A stretch of 64,000 nucleotides of DNA from Capra hircus. Lineage: Eukaryota > Chordata > Mammalia > Artiodactyla > Bovidae. The stretch is taken from contig NC_030822.1 of NCBI RefSeq assembly GCF_001704415.2, positions 49,035,345-49,099,344 on the forward strand, read 5' to 3'. Within the stretch, counting starts at the first letter, position 1. Each line of letters opens with the position of its first letter. Below the pieces are notes generated by a model, which was given only the letters and a program-made list of their open reading frames with translations, was not told the DNA's origin and did no database searches. Shown here in pieces: positions 8,780 through 19,721 of this stretch. The translations under genes were made by a program, and so were the position numbers.

Positions 8780-9139
8780 TTTTCTTTTCCTAAGTCATGC
8801 CACATGGCTTGTGGGATCTTAGTTCTGCAACCAGGGATCGAACCCAGGCCCTGTGCAGCAAAAGCTGTGAGTCTTAACCACTGAACCTCCAGGTGCGTGT
8901 GTACGCGCTAAGTCACTTCAGTTGTGTCTGGCTCTTCGACTCTATGGACTGTAGCCTGCCAAGCTCCTCTGTCCATGGGATTTCCCAGGCAAGAATACTG
9001 GAGTGGGTTGCCATGCCCTCCTCCAAGGGATCTTCCCAACCCAGGGATCGAACCCACGTCTCTTTCCTCTCCTGCACTGGCAAGCAGGTTCTTTACCGCT
9101 GGTACCACCTGGGAAGCCCAGACCTCCAGGTAAGTCCCC
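8780..9139 (-). repeat. CHR-type tRNA-derived SINE, split by a Bov-tA
   Basis: Reverse CHR: CATGTGG-like GCCACATGGCTTGTGGGATC, then GCAACCAGGGATCGAACCCA and CTTAACCACTGAACCTCCAGG. It is interrupted at 8894 and resumes as AAGTCCCC at 9132-9139. Confidence 0.85.
8895..9121 (-). repeat. Bov-tA SINE nested in CHR, 10-bp TSD
   Basis: Full-length reverse Bov-tA ending GGTACCACCTGGGAAGCCC. ACCTCCAGGT occurs at 8885-8894 and 9122-9131, so the insertion point inside the older CHR SINE is exact. Confidence 0.95.
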
Positions 9140-9999
9140 ACAAACCCTTCTGTTCTTGGTGTGGCACCCCTTCCGACATGGCCATAAGGATGCCAGGATG
9201 GGCCCAGTTATTAATAACTGAGCTCATAATTTCTGAAAGCAAGTCCTGTGTCTTTCCCTTCTGCTTCTCTCTGCCCTTGAGAAAAGATCACGTGATCCCT
9301 TCAAGCACAGGCAGTAAAGTCTGCAGAATGTCTCTGGTCCCCGGAGTTGGGATGTTGAATCTCTAGGATGCCACTGGGTCCTTGAGGTCAAGGGGATTCT
9401 TCATGATCAGAAGATTTTGACACTGTCTGGTAAGGAAAGAAAAGAAGCACCAGAGGAAGGTTCCAGAACTGGGAGTCAGGCTGTAACTTAAGATATTTTC
9501 TCTGCCCCTCTCTGGGCCTGAGCTTCCTCATCTGCCAAATGAGGGCTTCACTTAAGCTGGGGGTTCCCAGGACTTTACCCAGGGACCCTCAGGGACTCTT
9601 GCGGGAGGAGGATGGTGTTATCAACTGAAAGTCAGGGTGGGCAAAGCATGGTGTCCTCTCCTCCCTTCCTCTTTTTGAATTGTATACATTTGATCAGTTG
9701 TATGTCTTGGTTTTATGTAAGGTTTTCTATGGGAAGATAGTTTACAGAATCAAAAAACATTTTGGAAAAGACTAAACTAGATGATCTTTAATGCCCAATT
9801 TAGTTCTGAGAGACCATAATTTAACAGGAGAGGTAGCAGAGGGGAATGGAATGGGATTGGTGAGCAGGGGCCAGGGGGACGGGGGGCGGGGGGGCCCAAA
9901 GTAGCTGGGAAGGGAGGGACAGGTGAGGAATGGGGTGAGGGCAAAGGAGAAAGGTCCACACAGGTCAAATGTTAAAGTCTGTTTCAGACTTTAAAAACT
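9140..9999. other. Flank sequence with a MIR fragment
   Basis: A reverse MIR-like piece lies near 9470-9560 (CTGGGCCTGAGCTTCCTCAT, CTGCCAAATGAGGG). A G-rich run is at about 9850-9895. Otherwise unclassified. Confidence 0.45.
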
Positions 10000-10760
10000 C
10001 AAGGTGGTGTATCATAGGCTATCACTTATGTGTGGAATTGAAAAAAATGATACAAATGAACTTATTTACAAAATAGAAAGAGACTCACAGACATAGAAAG
10101 TGAAAGTGAAAGTCAAGTCGCTCAGTCATGTCTGACTCTTTGCAACCCCATGGACTGTGGCCTAACAGGCTCCTCCATCCATGGGATGTTCCAGGCAAGA
10201 GTGCTGGAGTGGGGTGCCATCGCCTTCTCCAGGAGATCTTCCCCAACCCAGGGATTGAACCTGGGTCTCCTGCATTGTAGGCAGATGCTTTACCGCACAG
10301 ACATAGAAAACAAACTTATGTTACCAAAAGGGAAATGGAGAGGGGGAAAGAATAAACTAGGAGGTGGGGGTTAACATACATACACTACTATTATAAAATA
10401 GTAAACAACAAGGACCTACTGTATAGCACAAGGAACTCTACCCAATGCACTGTGATAGCCTATGAGAAAAGAGTATGAAAAGCAAGATATATATATAAAT
10501 ATACATGTATGGATGAATCACTGTGCTGTACATGTGAAGCTAACATGATTTGTAAATCAACTATACTTCAATAAAAAAGAAAAAAAAAAGGTCACATTAC
10601 TTCCACCACTAAAGGAAATAATAGTTGTGTGACTTGGTAGACTGCTACAGTGGATATCATATTGCAATATAAATGTATCAAATCAGTATGTTTGTATACC
10701 TTAAATGTATACTATATGTTAATTATATCTCAATAAAAACTAAATTTAAATTTAAAAGAG
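10000..10760 (+). mobile_element. L1 3' ends, split by a Bov-tA
   Basis: Sense L1 3'-UTR words: CACTTATGTGTGGAATTGAA, ACAAATGAACTTATTTACAA, GACCTACTGTATAGCACAAG and the terminal CAACTATACTTCAATAAAAA near 10560-10580. 10640-10760 holds a second tail (ATTATATCTCAATAAAAACT), so at least two truncated L1s adjoin. Confidence 0.85.
10100..10295 (-). repeat. Bov-tA SINE in L1, 14-bp TSD
   Basis: Reverse Bov-tA (GTGAAAGTGAAAGTCAAGTC to GCAGATGCTTTACCGC). CACAGACATAGAAA repeats at 10086-10099 and 10296-10309. The right-hand copy rejoins the L1 3'-UTR. Confidence 0.95.
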
Positions 10761-11294
10761 TCATATCATTTCTACTGTGTCCCAAAGCACAGTTACCATG
10801 GCTCGAAGGACCTGGAGATTGTGACCACTCCACAGTCTTGAATTTGCCCATAGGACTTGGCACAGTGCTTATGCTTGCACAATTATTGATGGGTTGTTGA
10901 ATCTGTTATATGTTATATGGTAGGAAAAGGTAAGACTGAAACAAAGTTTGGAGCATCACTCTAAACCCAACAAAAATCTTGTATTTTTCTCATATGTTGA
11001 AAAAATTAAGATCTCTCCCTCAATTGCAAAAGGAAGAGAAAGCACAGGGAGTCTATTTTCATTTTTCATCCATCTCTGAACAATAGTCCCAGTGGGTCTA
11101 TTTTGGAATCCTCGTAGGAGATACTCCATTATCTGTGCTTCCTCCTTGGATAGGCCTCATCCCAAATGTCACTGCTGAAGGCTCTGTGTCCCTGACTTGC
11201 CACGTGACAATAGGAGTGTTAGGAAATAAACAGTACAAGCTTAAAAAAAGGCTTATTCCCCTTCTCACACAACTTCTCTTTTTATATACAAAAG
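10761..11294. other. Unclassified flank sequence
   Basis: No gene, RNA gene or clear repeat recognised. Confidence 0.4.
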
Positions 11295-11305
11295 GAAATG
11301 TACAG

Positions 11306-11413
11306 GACTTCCCTGGTGGTCCTGTGGTTAAGGCTTGACACTGCCAATGCAGGGGCATGGATTCAGACCCTGGCTGGGGAAGTTCTTCATGCCATGTGGG
11401 CCATCCAAAAAAA
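11306..11413 (+). repeat. CHR-type SINE with 11-bp TSD
   Basis: GACTTCCCTGGTGGTCCTGT head and CAAAAAAAG tail. Flanked by GAAATGTACAG (11295-11305) and GAAATGTATAG (11414-11424). Confidence 0.92.
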
Positions 11414-11442
11414 GAAATGTATAGGCAACATACAAATGTACA

Positions 11443-11629
11443 GGTTTCCCTGGTGGCTCAGTGGTTAAGAATCTGGTGGCAGTGCAGGAGATGTGGGTCA
11501 GGAAGATCCCCTGGAGAAGGAAACAGCAACCCATTCCAGTGTTCTTGCCTGGAGAATCCATGGATAGAGGAGCTTGGTGGGTTACAGTCCATGGGGTCGT
11601 AAAGAGTCAGACACGACTGAGCAACTCCC
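11443..11629 (+). repeat. Bov-tA SINE with internal deletion
   Basis: Forward copy with TTTCCCTGGTGGCTCAGTGG head and CAGACACGACTGAGCAACTC end. The span between the head and GGAAGATCCCCTGGAGAAGG is shortened. Confidence 0.9.
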
Positions 11630-12224
11630 ACGGGCAACATAAGGGGGAAATTTTGTTTATAAAAAATAGAATAAAATTAAGTAGCTATAAAAACCTAGGT
11701 ATGTGGAAACAACAACAACAACAAAACAAGCAAAAATAACCTCCAAGCCCTAAAAGCATGGAAACAGCAGCCATGGACCGAAATACTTGGAAAAATAATT
11801 TCTACCATTTAAAAATTCAGAATGGTTTCAGGGGTTACAAGATGCAATTTTTAGATATTTCTGTTTAAAAATGGAAGTTTAAAACTTCATTGAATGATTT
11901 TTAATGAATCCTTGTGAGGCTATATACATTGATGTTAGATGCATTTCCAAATCATGCATAATACATAATGTCAACATAAATAACTTATGACCTGTACAAA
12001 TAGGGGAAGTTTTGTAATGCCAGGCCATCATTAGAATAATACTCTGGCCAGTTAGCTATTTCTTCCATCTTCATTCTGGAAGTTAAAATACTAAAAGTGC
12101 CAGTTGCTGCCTCTCCGCCCAGTTGCCTGACCCATTGTCTCCCCAGCCACCCTAGAAAGTGTTTAGCTGTATTTTATGACACCTTCCCTTCTAGGATTGA
12201 GTTAAGGTTTGGGAATGTAACATA
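11630..12224. other. Unclassified A+T-rich flank sequence
   Basis: Contains a short (AAC)n tract near 11709-11725; no coding or RNA feature recognised. Confidence 0.4.
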
Positions 12225-12430
12225 ATTTACCTCTATTTTCTCATCTTTAAAATAGAAATAGCAAGACATACTTCATAGGGTTTTGTTATCTTTAAAATGA
12301 AATAACAAGACATGCTTCATAGAGTTTTGTCATCTTTAAAATGGAAATAACAAGACATACTTCATAAGGTTTTGTGATACTTAAGTGAGTTGTGAATATG
12401 AACATACCAAAGTGACACATGCTTGCTGAA
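12225..12430 (-). repeat. MIR fragment carrying a three-copy tandem repeat
   Basis: 12241-12286, 12287-12330 and 12331-12375 are three successive copies of a unit of about 45 bases (ATCTTTAAAAT-GAAATA-CAAGACATACTTCATA-GGTTTTGT). The unit resembles the reverse-MIR segment TCATCTGTAAAATGGG...CTTCATAGGGTT, so it seems to be a local triplication inside a MIR. Confidence 0.65.
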
Positions 12431-12615
12431 GCCTTAATGAAACTGCTTATCCCAGTGTCCTACTCACCTTCCTATTCTCATGACATTTGTGCAGTTCCGT
12501 TGTTTCATTAGAATTTAGGACTGTAGAATTAGATTAATCATAATCCATGGTCCATATGTGGCTCAATTTTAGCCACATAGCTACTTATTTAATCAGTTCA
12601 TTTTGAATAATACAA

Positions 12616-12752
12616 TCAGTTCAGTTCAGTCGCTCAGTCGTGTCCGACTCTGCGTACCCATGGGCTGCAGCACGCCAGGCTTTGCTGTCCATCACCAACT
12701 CCCAGCACTTGCTAAAACTCATGGGCATTGAGTTGGTGATCCTATCCATAAG
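12616..12752 (-). repeat. BovB LINE 3'-end fragment
   Basis: TCAGTTCAGTCGCTCAGTCG, GCAGCACGCCAGGC and CATCACCAACTCCCAGCACT in reverse orientation; short and degenerate. Confidence 0.85.
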
Positions 12753-12940
12753 CACCCACAAAACGTTCACCTGAAACAAAAGTTAGGACCTTGACAGTAA
12801 CTAATATCTTACCAAATGACCGCACTCTACTCCAACAAGCTTATTCCTTGCCTTCCCGTATTCTAGGTGGCTTCATCCTATATTCTATGTTCATCGTTCC
12901 CTTCTTTTCCTTTTCATATAATTTTATTGAATCTATGAAT

Positions 12941-13137
12941 GTGAAAGTGAAAGTCACTCAGTTGTGTCCAACTCTTTGAGACCCCATGGACTATACAGTC
13001 CTTGGGGATTCTCCAGGTCAGAATACTGGACTGGGTAGCCTTTCCCTTCTCCAAGGGTTCTTTCAAATCCAGGGATGGAACCCAGGTCTCCCGCATTGCA
13101 GGCGGATTCTTTCCCAGCTGAGCCACAAGGGAAGCCC
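12941..13137 (-). repeat. Bov-tA SINE
   Basis: Reverse copy from GTGAAAGTGAAAGTCACTCA to GAGCCACAAGGGAAGCCC. Confidence 0.93.
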
Positions 13138-13239
13138 TAGTGAATCTTAAAATATCATAAAGAATATTCTTAAAGAAATTTTTAGCTGTTTTTTTTGAAA
13201 AAATTTTAAAGAAGTTTTTCACTCTCTACTGAATTTGTT

Positions 13240-13396
13240 AAAGTCTTTATTGAATTTGTTACAGTATTGCTTCTGTTTTATGTTTTTTTGTTTTTTGGCC
13301 ACAGGACATGTGGGATCTTAGCTCCCAAACCAGGGATGGAAATTGTGCCCCTTGCATTGGAAGAAGTCTTAACCAATGGACCATCAGGGAAGTCCC
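13240..13396 (-). repeat. CHR-type SINE with long unusual tail
   Basis: The tRNA-like head in reverse ends CCATCAGGGAAGTCCC. The other end carries TCTTTATTGAATTTGTTACA plus a T-rich run, the same tail as the copy at 34474-34645, which suggests one subfamily. Confidence 0.85.
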
Positions 13397-13404
13397 TTTG
13401 AAAC

Positions 13405-14720
13405 TTTTTTATTTTAAGTGTACTGTAGTTGATTTACAATGTTGTACTACTTAGAGGTGCACAGCAAAGTGATTCAGTTATACATACATATGTATCTATT
13501 TTTTCAGATTCTTTTCTCTTATAGCTTATTACAAAATATTGAACACAGTTCCCTGTGCTATACAGTAGGCCCTTGTTGGTTATCTATTTTATATATAGTA
13601 GTGTTAGCTGTTTTGATATAATAGAGTACGATGCTGTTTGTAATCTTCTGAGATTTGCTTTTTGGTTTTTTGCTCAATAGTACACAGCTAAGGTGTATAA
13701 CTAAGGTATATTCATACTGTTGAATACCGGGTAGTCCATTGGTTTGGTTGCTGTATAATAGTCCATCTCTTGTTATGTCATGTTTGGATTATTTCCAAGT
13801 TTTTGCTTTTATGATTCTGCTGCTATGACCACTCTTTTTTAAAAATTATTTATTTTAGTTAGAGGCTAATTACAATATTGTGGTGGTTTTTGCCATTCAC
13901 TGACATGAATAAGCCACAGGTACACATGTGTCCCCATCCTGAACACCCTTCCCACCTCCCTCCCCACCCCATCCCTCTGGGTTGTCCCAGAGTACTGGCT
14001 TTGTGTGCCCTGCTTTATGCATCAAACTTGCACTGGTCATCTATTTTACATATGGCAATATACATGTTTCAATTCTATTCTCTCAAATCATCCCACCCTT
14101 GCTTTCTCCCACATAATCCAAAAGTCTATTCTTTACATCTGTGTCTCTTTTGCTGTCTTGCATATAGGGTTGTTGTTACTGTCTTTCTAGATTTCACATG
14201 TATGCGTTAATATACTGTATTGGTGTTTTCCTTTCTGACTTACTTCACTCTGTATAATAGGCTCCGGTTTCATCCACCTCATCAAAACTAACTCAAGTGC
14301 ATTATTTTTATAGCTGTGTAATATTCTATGTGTATATGTACCACAACTTCTTTATCCATTTATCAGCCAATAGACATCTAGGTTGCTTCCATGTCCTAGC
14401 TATTGTAAACACCACTCTTTATAAGTCTCCAGTCGTATCTGTGCAAGAATTACCCTTGGACTATAGCCTGCCAGGCTCCTCTGTCCATGGAATTCTCCAG
14501 GCAAGAATACTGGAGTGGATAGCCATTTCCTTCTCCCAGGGGAGCTTCCTGACCCTGGGATCAAACCCAGGTCTCCTGCACTGCAGTCCGATTCTTTACT
14601 GTCTGAGCCACCAGGGAAACTCAATTCTAGGAGTAGAAGCTGGGGCACTTTCTACCTAGAAGATAATACAAAACTGTTTTCCAAAGTAGTTACACCAGTT
14701 TATATTCCCATCACCAGTAC
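13405..14720 (-). mobile_element. L1 3' regions, antisense, with a SINE insertion
   Basis: 13405-13830 is an older antisense L1 tail (TTGATTTACAATGTTGTACT, TTCCCTGTGCTATACAGTAG). 13838-14425 is a ruminant L1 3' end (GCTAATTACAATATTGTGGT, CTCTGTATAATAGGCTCCGG), like the tail of the L1 at 53.1-57.1 kb read backwards. L1-like sequence resumes after the SINE to about 14720 (CCAAAGTAGTTACACCAGTT). Confidence 0.85.
14428..14622 (-). repeat. Bov-tA SINE
   Basis: Reverse copy with CCAGGCAAGAATACTGGAGT and AGCCACCAGGGAAACTC; its outer Bov-A part is eroded. Confidence 0.9.
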
Positions 14721-14884
14721 ATAAGAGATTTCTTTGCATTGTGGTTGCCTGTGGCTACATAATTATTCTATATTCCAGACTATTTCACAAATAGTAAAGG
14801 TGAACTTGAGGTAATGTAGTCAGAGAGTTCAAGCGTATGGGCTCTGTGTTTGACTTCCACTTTCTTTCTTATGAACCATGTAAC

Positions 14885-15250
14885 TTTGAACAAATTCATC
14901 CATTTAACAATTATTCACTGAGCACCTACTATATATGTGCTGAAGACAAAGTCCCTCTTCCCAAGGATCCTACATTCTAGTGGGAAGCGACAGATAGTGA
15001 GTAAATGTAAATTCCATACTGTGATAAATGCTATAAAGAAGGAAAACAGAGTGATGTGCTTAGAAGTAACTGAGGGTGGGAAACTCCTCTAGCAAAAGTG
15101 AGTTGGGAAGGTCACCTGTGTGGAGGTGACCTCAAAGCTAAGATATGAATGATCAGAGGGAGGCAGCCAAATGAAGAGGTGGAAGGGGAGACTTGCAGGC
15201 AGCAGGCACAGAAAAATGCAAACCCTTCAAAGGTGAAAATACTCAAAGGC
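14885..15250 (-). repeat. L2 LINE 3' end
   Basis: Reverse L2 tail: TCACTGAGCACCTACTATAT, CTACATTCTAGTGGGAAGCG, then a diverged GGTCACCTGTGTGGAGGTGA part typical of L2 antisense. Confidence 0.7.
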
Positions 15251-15734
15251 ACGTAAAAGAGGTCAGAGAAGCTGAAGCACAGGGAAGGAGGGGAGAATGA
15301 AGACCTGCAATGGGTGTGCAGAGCCAGTTCCCGCTTCCAGGGCAGAGCTCCTTGTTTCAGGAATACCTGGAACCATTCGTCAAATCATTATTAGCAGGAA
15401 ATCAGCCATGGTGGGAGTATTTACACCATGGAAATTGGCAAATGCTTCCCCAGGGCTTGTTCCCCATGGCCCTGAGAGTCAGGGGGCAGGGTGAGGTGGG
15501 GGAGGGAAAAAGACAACTGAACAGATAGAGTTAAAGAGTTGCTTCACCTCTCAGCACCCAATCTCAAAGGGTCACCGTGAGAATTAAATGAGTTGGTTCA
15601 TCTAAAGCACAGGGCGGAGGAGGAGTGCTCAGTGACCGCAGAGCACTTGCCTGCTCCTGCCAATTTTCCTATTCCTTCTCCAGCTTCCCTACCCTGCAAC
15701 CATCTGGTCATGATGCTCCTAGGAGGAAAAAGAA
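15251..15734. other. Flank sequence with a short MIR piece
   Basis: Reverse MIR-like words near 15555-15610 (GTGAGAATTAAATGAGTTGG). The rest is unclassified. Confidence 0.4.
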
Positions 15735-15919
15735 CAAACATATGTTGAGTGGCCACTATAGGCCAGGACTCTCACATGTTGTTATTTCACACCATCAGCA
15801 ATACTGTCAGGGAGATAACTACATGGGAAATTCACTGATAAACCTGCTGAGGTTGGGTAACATGCCCAAGGTCTCACAGCTGCTAAGCAGTGAACTGGCA
15901 TTGAAAACTAAGACATCAG

Positions 15920-16107
15920 TGGGACTTCCCCAGTGGTCCAGTGGCTAAGACTCCATGCTCCAAATGCAGGGGGCCCGAGTTTGATTCCTGGTCAGGGAAC
16001 TAGATTGTGCATGCTGCAACTGAAGATTCTGCATGTTACAGTGAAGATCAAAGATCCCGGCATAGCCAAATAAAATAAATAAATATTCTTTTTGAAAAAG
16101 AAAGAAA
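15920..16107 (+). repeat. CHR-type SINE, first of an abutting pair
   Basis: GGGACTTCCCCAGTGGTCCA head, GCATAGCCAAATAAAATAAA end and an AAAG tail. The 11-bp TAAGACATCAG lies at its left (15909-15919); the partner copy is only found beyond the next SINE. Confidence 0.92.
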
Positions 16108-16446
16108 GATGATTTTCCTTGGTGGCTCAGTGATAAAGAATCTGCCTGCCAATGCAGGAGAGATGGGTTCAATCCTTGGTTGGGGAAGATCCCACATGCT
16201 GTGAAGCAATTAAGCCCATGTGCTGCAACCACTGAGCCCACATGCCGCCAACTACTGAAACCTGTGTGTCCCAGAGCCTGTGCTCTGCTCTGCTATGAGA
16301 AGCCACTGTAATGAGGAGGCTGCACACCACAACTAGAGAAGAGCCTGCACAGCAGTGAAGACCCAGCACAGCCAAAATAAATAACTTAAAAAAATTATAA
16401 AAAAATAAAAGCAACTGGTATCTCCATTTAAAAGGAAAAAGAAAAA
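16108..16446 (+). repeat. Long CHR-type SINE, second of the pair
   Basis: TTTTCCTTGGTGGCTCAGTG head followed by the extended body (GAGAAGCCACTGTAATGAGG...CAGCCAAAATAAATAA) and an A-rich tail. The right TSD copy TAAGACATCAG is at 16447-16457. Confidence 0.9.
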
Positions 16447-16485
16447 TAAGACATCAGAATCTAGCTTCAGGGCATATTACAATTA

Positions 16486-17062
16486 ACCTTAATTCATTAC
16501 TATCAATTAAAACATTTTAGAAGGCAACTCATTTGAGGGGATAATTTATTTGGATATACTATTAAATGAACCACAGACTTGCTTGAGACTGTTGGAAGAT
16601 GTGTGAGTAAAAGGGGTTGCAGCAGTTCTGGGAATTGAAGTAACCTCACTCATCATCAGGTGACTAACAAGCAAAAGACAAAATTTTTCCTTTCAGTAGT
16701 TCTCTCCTTCTACAGTAAGTGGCTACCTACTATATGCAATGGGCTCAAAAATAGAAGTAGGTTCAAGGTTTGCCAAGTCTAGTGGGAGACAGGCATGATC
16801 AGACCATAAGGAAACAGGATGATTGAGAGACAGAGGTTTCCTTAAATTGTGACAGGGGCCAAATGGTGGAAAAGTGGGTGGGAAAGCTTCCCAGAGAATG
16901 TGATGTCTGAGTTGGCTGTTGAAAGATGAATGAAGGTACATCAGAAGTGGAATGAGAAAGTAGGGGTGGGATGAGGCTAAGTAGAAACAGAAGGAAAGAA
17001 AGGATGTTCTAGGCTGAGAAACTGCCAAGTGCAAAGACCAAAGATGAGAGAGATCTGGTCAT
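16486..17062 (-). repeat. Unclassified, then L2 LINE 3' region
   Basis: 16486-16720 is unclassified. 16725-17060 has L2-antisense words (CTACTATATGCAATGGGCTC, GGAAAGCTTCCCAGAGAATG, GAGAAACTGCCAAGTGCAAAG). Confidence 0.6.
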
Positions 17063-17291
17063 CTTGAAAGATCATCTTGGAAGACTGGCATGGAAGAAGC
17101 GCAGGGCTTGGCGGAAATGGAAGAGATTCAGATAATAGGTCAGGGTTGGAGAATTTGGGTTACTGCAGAACCAGACTTCTTTATAGGTAATATTTCCCTG
17201 GCTGATGTAAGCCCAGCTTTGATACCCTATTGGGAAATTCATCACCATCCAATAACTGGATGAATAATACAAAACCACTTAGAAACCATGG

Positions 17292-17830
17292 TGCTATGGT
17301 CTGAAATTTTCAGTTCAGTTCAGTTCAGTCGCTCAGTCGTGTCTGATTCTTTGCAACCCCGTGAATTGCAGCACGCCAGGCCTCCCTGTCCATCACCAAT
17401 GCCCAGAGTTCACCCACACTCATGTCCATCAAGTTGGTGATGCCATCCAGCCATCTCATCCTCTGTCATCCCCTTCTCCTCCTGCCCCCAATCCCTCCCA
17501 GCAGGTTCTCCCAAAATTAATAAGTTGAAATCCTAATCTGTAAAGTGATGGGATTAGGAGGAGGGGCTTTGGGGAGGTAATCAGGTCATGAGGGTGGAGC
17601 CCTATGAATGGGATTACTGCCCTTATGAAAAAGACCCCAGAGAGCTCCCTTGCCCCTTCCATCATGTGAGGACACTGAGAAGGCTGCAATCCAGAAGAAG
17701 ACTCTCACTTGACCATGCTGACATCCTGATCTTGCACCTCCAACCCCCAGAACTATGAAAAGTACATTTCTGTTGTTTGTAAGACACCAGTATACGGTAT
17801 TTTGTTACAGCAGCTCAAATAAATGAAGAC
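17292..17830 (+). mobile_element. MaLR-type (MST/MLT1-like) LTR split by BovB
   Basis: Starts TGCTATGGTCTGAAATTT, resumes after BovB with CTCCCAAAATTAATAAGTTG, GGATTAGGAGGAGGGGCTTT and CATGTGAGGACACTGAGAAG, and ends GTTACAGCAGCTCAAATAAA. No internal retroviral sequence, so a solo LTR. Confidence 0.8.
17310..17504 (-). repeat. BovB LINE 3'-end fragment in MaLR LTR
   Basis: TCAGTTCAGTTCAGTCGCTC through CATCTCATCCTCTGTCATCC to CCAATCCCTCCCAGCA. Confidence 0.93.
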
Positions 17831-18769
17831 CCAAGGGAAAATCAGCATGACATCTCAAAATGCTACTCATTCTTCAAGCTCAATCAAAATACTGAAATAT
17901 CCAAGAAGTCTTCTCAGGCTCCCAACTTCTGAAACTCAGAGCACATTTCAAACTTAAAATCTCATGGATAATTTACAATATCCTGCCCTTTCTTTTCCTT
18001 CACTTTTTCATTCTACTTAAGTGTAAATGCTTTAAAAAATATAGAAGTAATACAGTGAGATTTTTTAATCATAAAATTAATGTCAATCAGATAAAGAAGG
18101 AAAAACAATCACTTCAGACAGAAGTGATCAACAGTTACATTTTCTTCCATTGATTTTTAGTAAAATAAATGATCAATGCTCAGGCCTAGGCAAATTAGTT
18201 ATAAATTACTTGAGAGTGGAGATTGCTCACTATCACTATATCCTTTTTTAAAATATTTATTTACTTATTTGGCTATGCTGAGTCTTAGTTGTGGCGTGCA
18301 GGGTCTTTAGTTGTGGCATGTGGACATTATATATTTTTACCTCCCATGTGAACTTCTTAAATGTTTGTCATTGATGGAGACAATTCTCAATGAATTAAGA
18401 GCTCCCAGCTAGATGGGAGCATGGCATAAGCCTGAAGAGTCTATTAAGATAGATTTGCTTGAAAATTTGTGTCCAGAGTGAGTAGTGTTGTAAAAAAAGC
18501 CCAGAAAAGATGACACAGTCAGCCTTGTCATCTTCAAAATTACAGGACAAGTCTTTCCACAAATGTGGCTCTTTAGAGTGGAGACCATCTGTGCTGGCTA
18601 GTCTTGTGGGGATTCTGGATCCATCTCTGAGGGTGGATGACCGGACTATCACCTGAAAAATAAAAGCAAACTGAATACGGCAAGGAACAGACCACCCTCT
18701 CTCCCTCTCTTTCTTTCTTCCTAAAGTCCCCTGAGCAAAACAGATTATCCATCTCTTGAGGAATCAGAA
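17831..18769. other. Flank sequence with one short SINE piece
   Basis: Mostly unclassified A+T-rich DNA. A reverse CHR fragment is at 18245-18327 (TTTATTTGGCTATGCTGAGT). No coding feature. Confidence 0.45.
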
Positions 18770-19278
18770 TGTTGTTCATTTCTGCGGCTGCTATGAAAAA
18801 TTATCACTCTGGGTGGCTTAAAACAAGAGAAATGTATTCTCTCATGGTTCTAGAGGCCAGAAGTCCTGAGTCAGAGTCACTGGGCTGAAATCGAGGTGTC
18901 AGCTGGGCTGTAGCCCTCCCAGATCCTTTAGGGGAGAATCCATTCCCTGCCTCTTCCGTCTTCTGGTGGCTACTGGCATTTTTTGGCTTGCGGCTGCATC
19001 CCTCTGGTCTTGAAGGCAGCATCTTCAAATCTCTCTTGGCTTTGTCTTCCCATCACCTTCTCCTCTTGTCTGTCTGAAATCTCCTCTTTCCTCTCCCTTA
19101 TAATGACCCTTGTGATTGTATTCAGGGCCCACCTGGAAAATGCAGGATAATATCTCCATCTCAAAACCCTTCATTTCACTCCATCTGTGAAACCTCTTAC
19201 TTTCCTTACAAAGAAACATTTTACAGGTTCTAGAGATGAGGACCTGATACCTTTGGGTGGCCATTATTTAGTCCTACA
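18770..19278 (-). mobile_element. MLT1-type ERVL-MaLR LTR
   Basis: Reverse of the MLT1 layout: GGGTGGCTTAAAACAAGAGA, CTCTCATGGTTCTAGAGGCC, GGGGAGAATCCATTCCCTGC, and end TGGGTGGCCATTATTTAGTC. Same subfamily type as 860-1350. Confidence 0.85.
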
Positions 19279-19346
19279 TTAGTAGTTCTTAGAGCAATTC
19301 ATTGTGAGGCTGGATCAACTTCAAGGATCAAGACAAGCCTTTTGAT

Positions 19347-19721
19347 GGGGAATTTCCTGGTGGTATAGTGGTTAAGAATCTGCCTTCTGGTGGCTCAGAC
19401 GGTAAAGCGTCTGTCTACAATGTGGGAGACCTGGGTTCGATCCCTGGGTCAGGAAGTTCCCTGGAGAAGGAAAAGGCAACCCACTCAAGTACTCTTGCCT
19501 AGAAAATCCCATGGACGGAGGAGCCTGGTGTCCATGGGGTCACAAAGAATCGGACACGACTGAGCTATTTCACTTCACTTCCAATGCAGGGGACATGGGT
19601 TTGATCCTTGGTTGGGGAACTAAGCTTGCCTGCCCCAAGACAGAAGCCTGCATGCCACAGTGAAGAGCCCATGTGCTGCAATGAAGACCCACCACAGCCA
19701 AAATAAAGAGAAAAAAGAAAA
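19347..19721 (+). repeat. CHR-type SINE split by a Bov-tA
   Basis: Head GGAATTTCCTGGTGGTATAG to TCTGCCTT, interrupted, then CAATGCAGGGGACATGGGTT and ACCACAGCCAAAATAAAGAG. Confidence 0.9.
19385..19580 (+). repeat. Bov-tA SINE nested in CHR
   Basis: CTGGTGGCTCAGACGGTAAA to CGGACACGACTGAGCTATTT with a CACTTCACTT tail. Confidence 0.92.

Larger units (their letters stand above)
15735..16485 (+). repeat. MIR SINE interrupted by two CHR-type SINEs
   Basis: Forward MIR from about 15740 (TGTTGAGTGGCCACTATAGG) through GCCCAAGGTCTCACAGCTGC to 15919. It resumes at 16447 with a duplicated TAAGACATCAG and then AATCTAGCTTCAG. Confidence 0.75.

Noticed and set aside
15920..16446. tRNA-like A and B boxes in the many SINE heads
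   Set aside because: They are the internal promoters of tRNA-derived SINEs, not tRNA genes.
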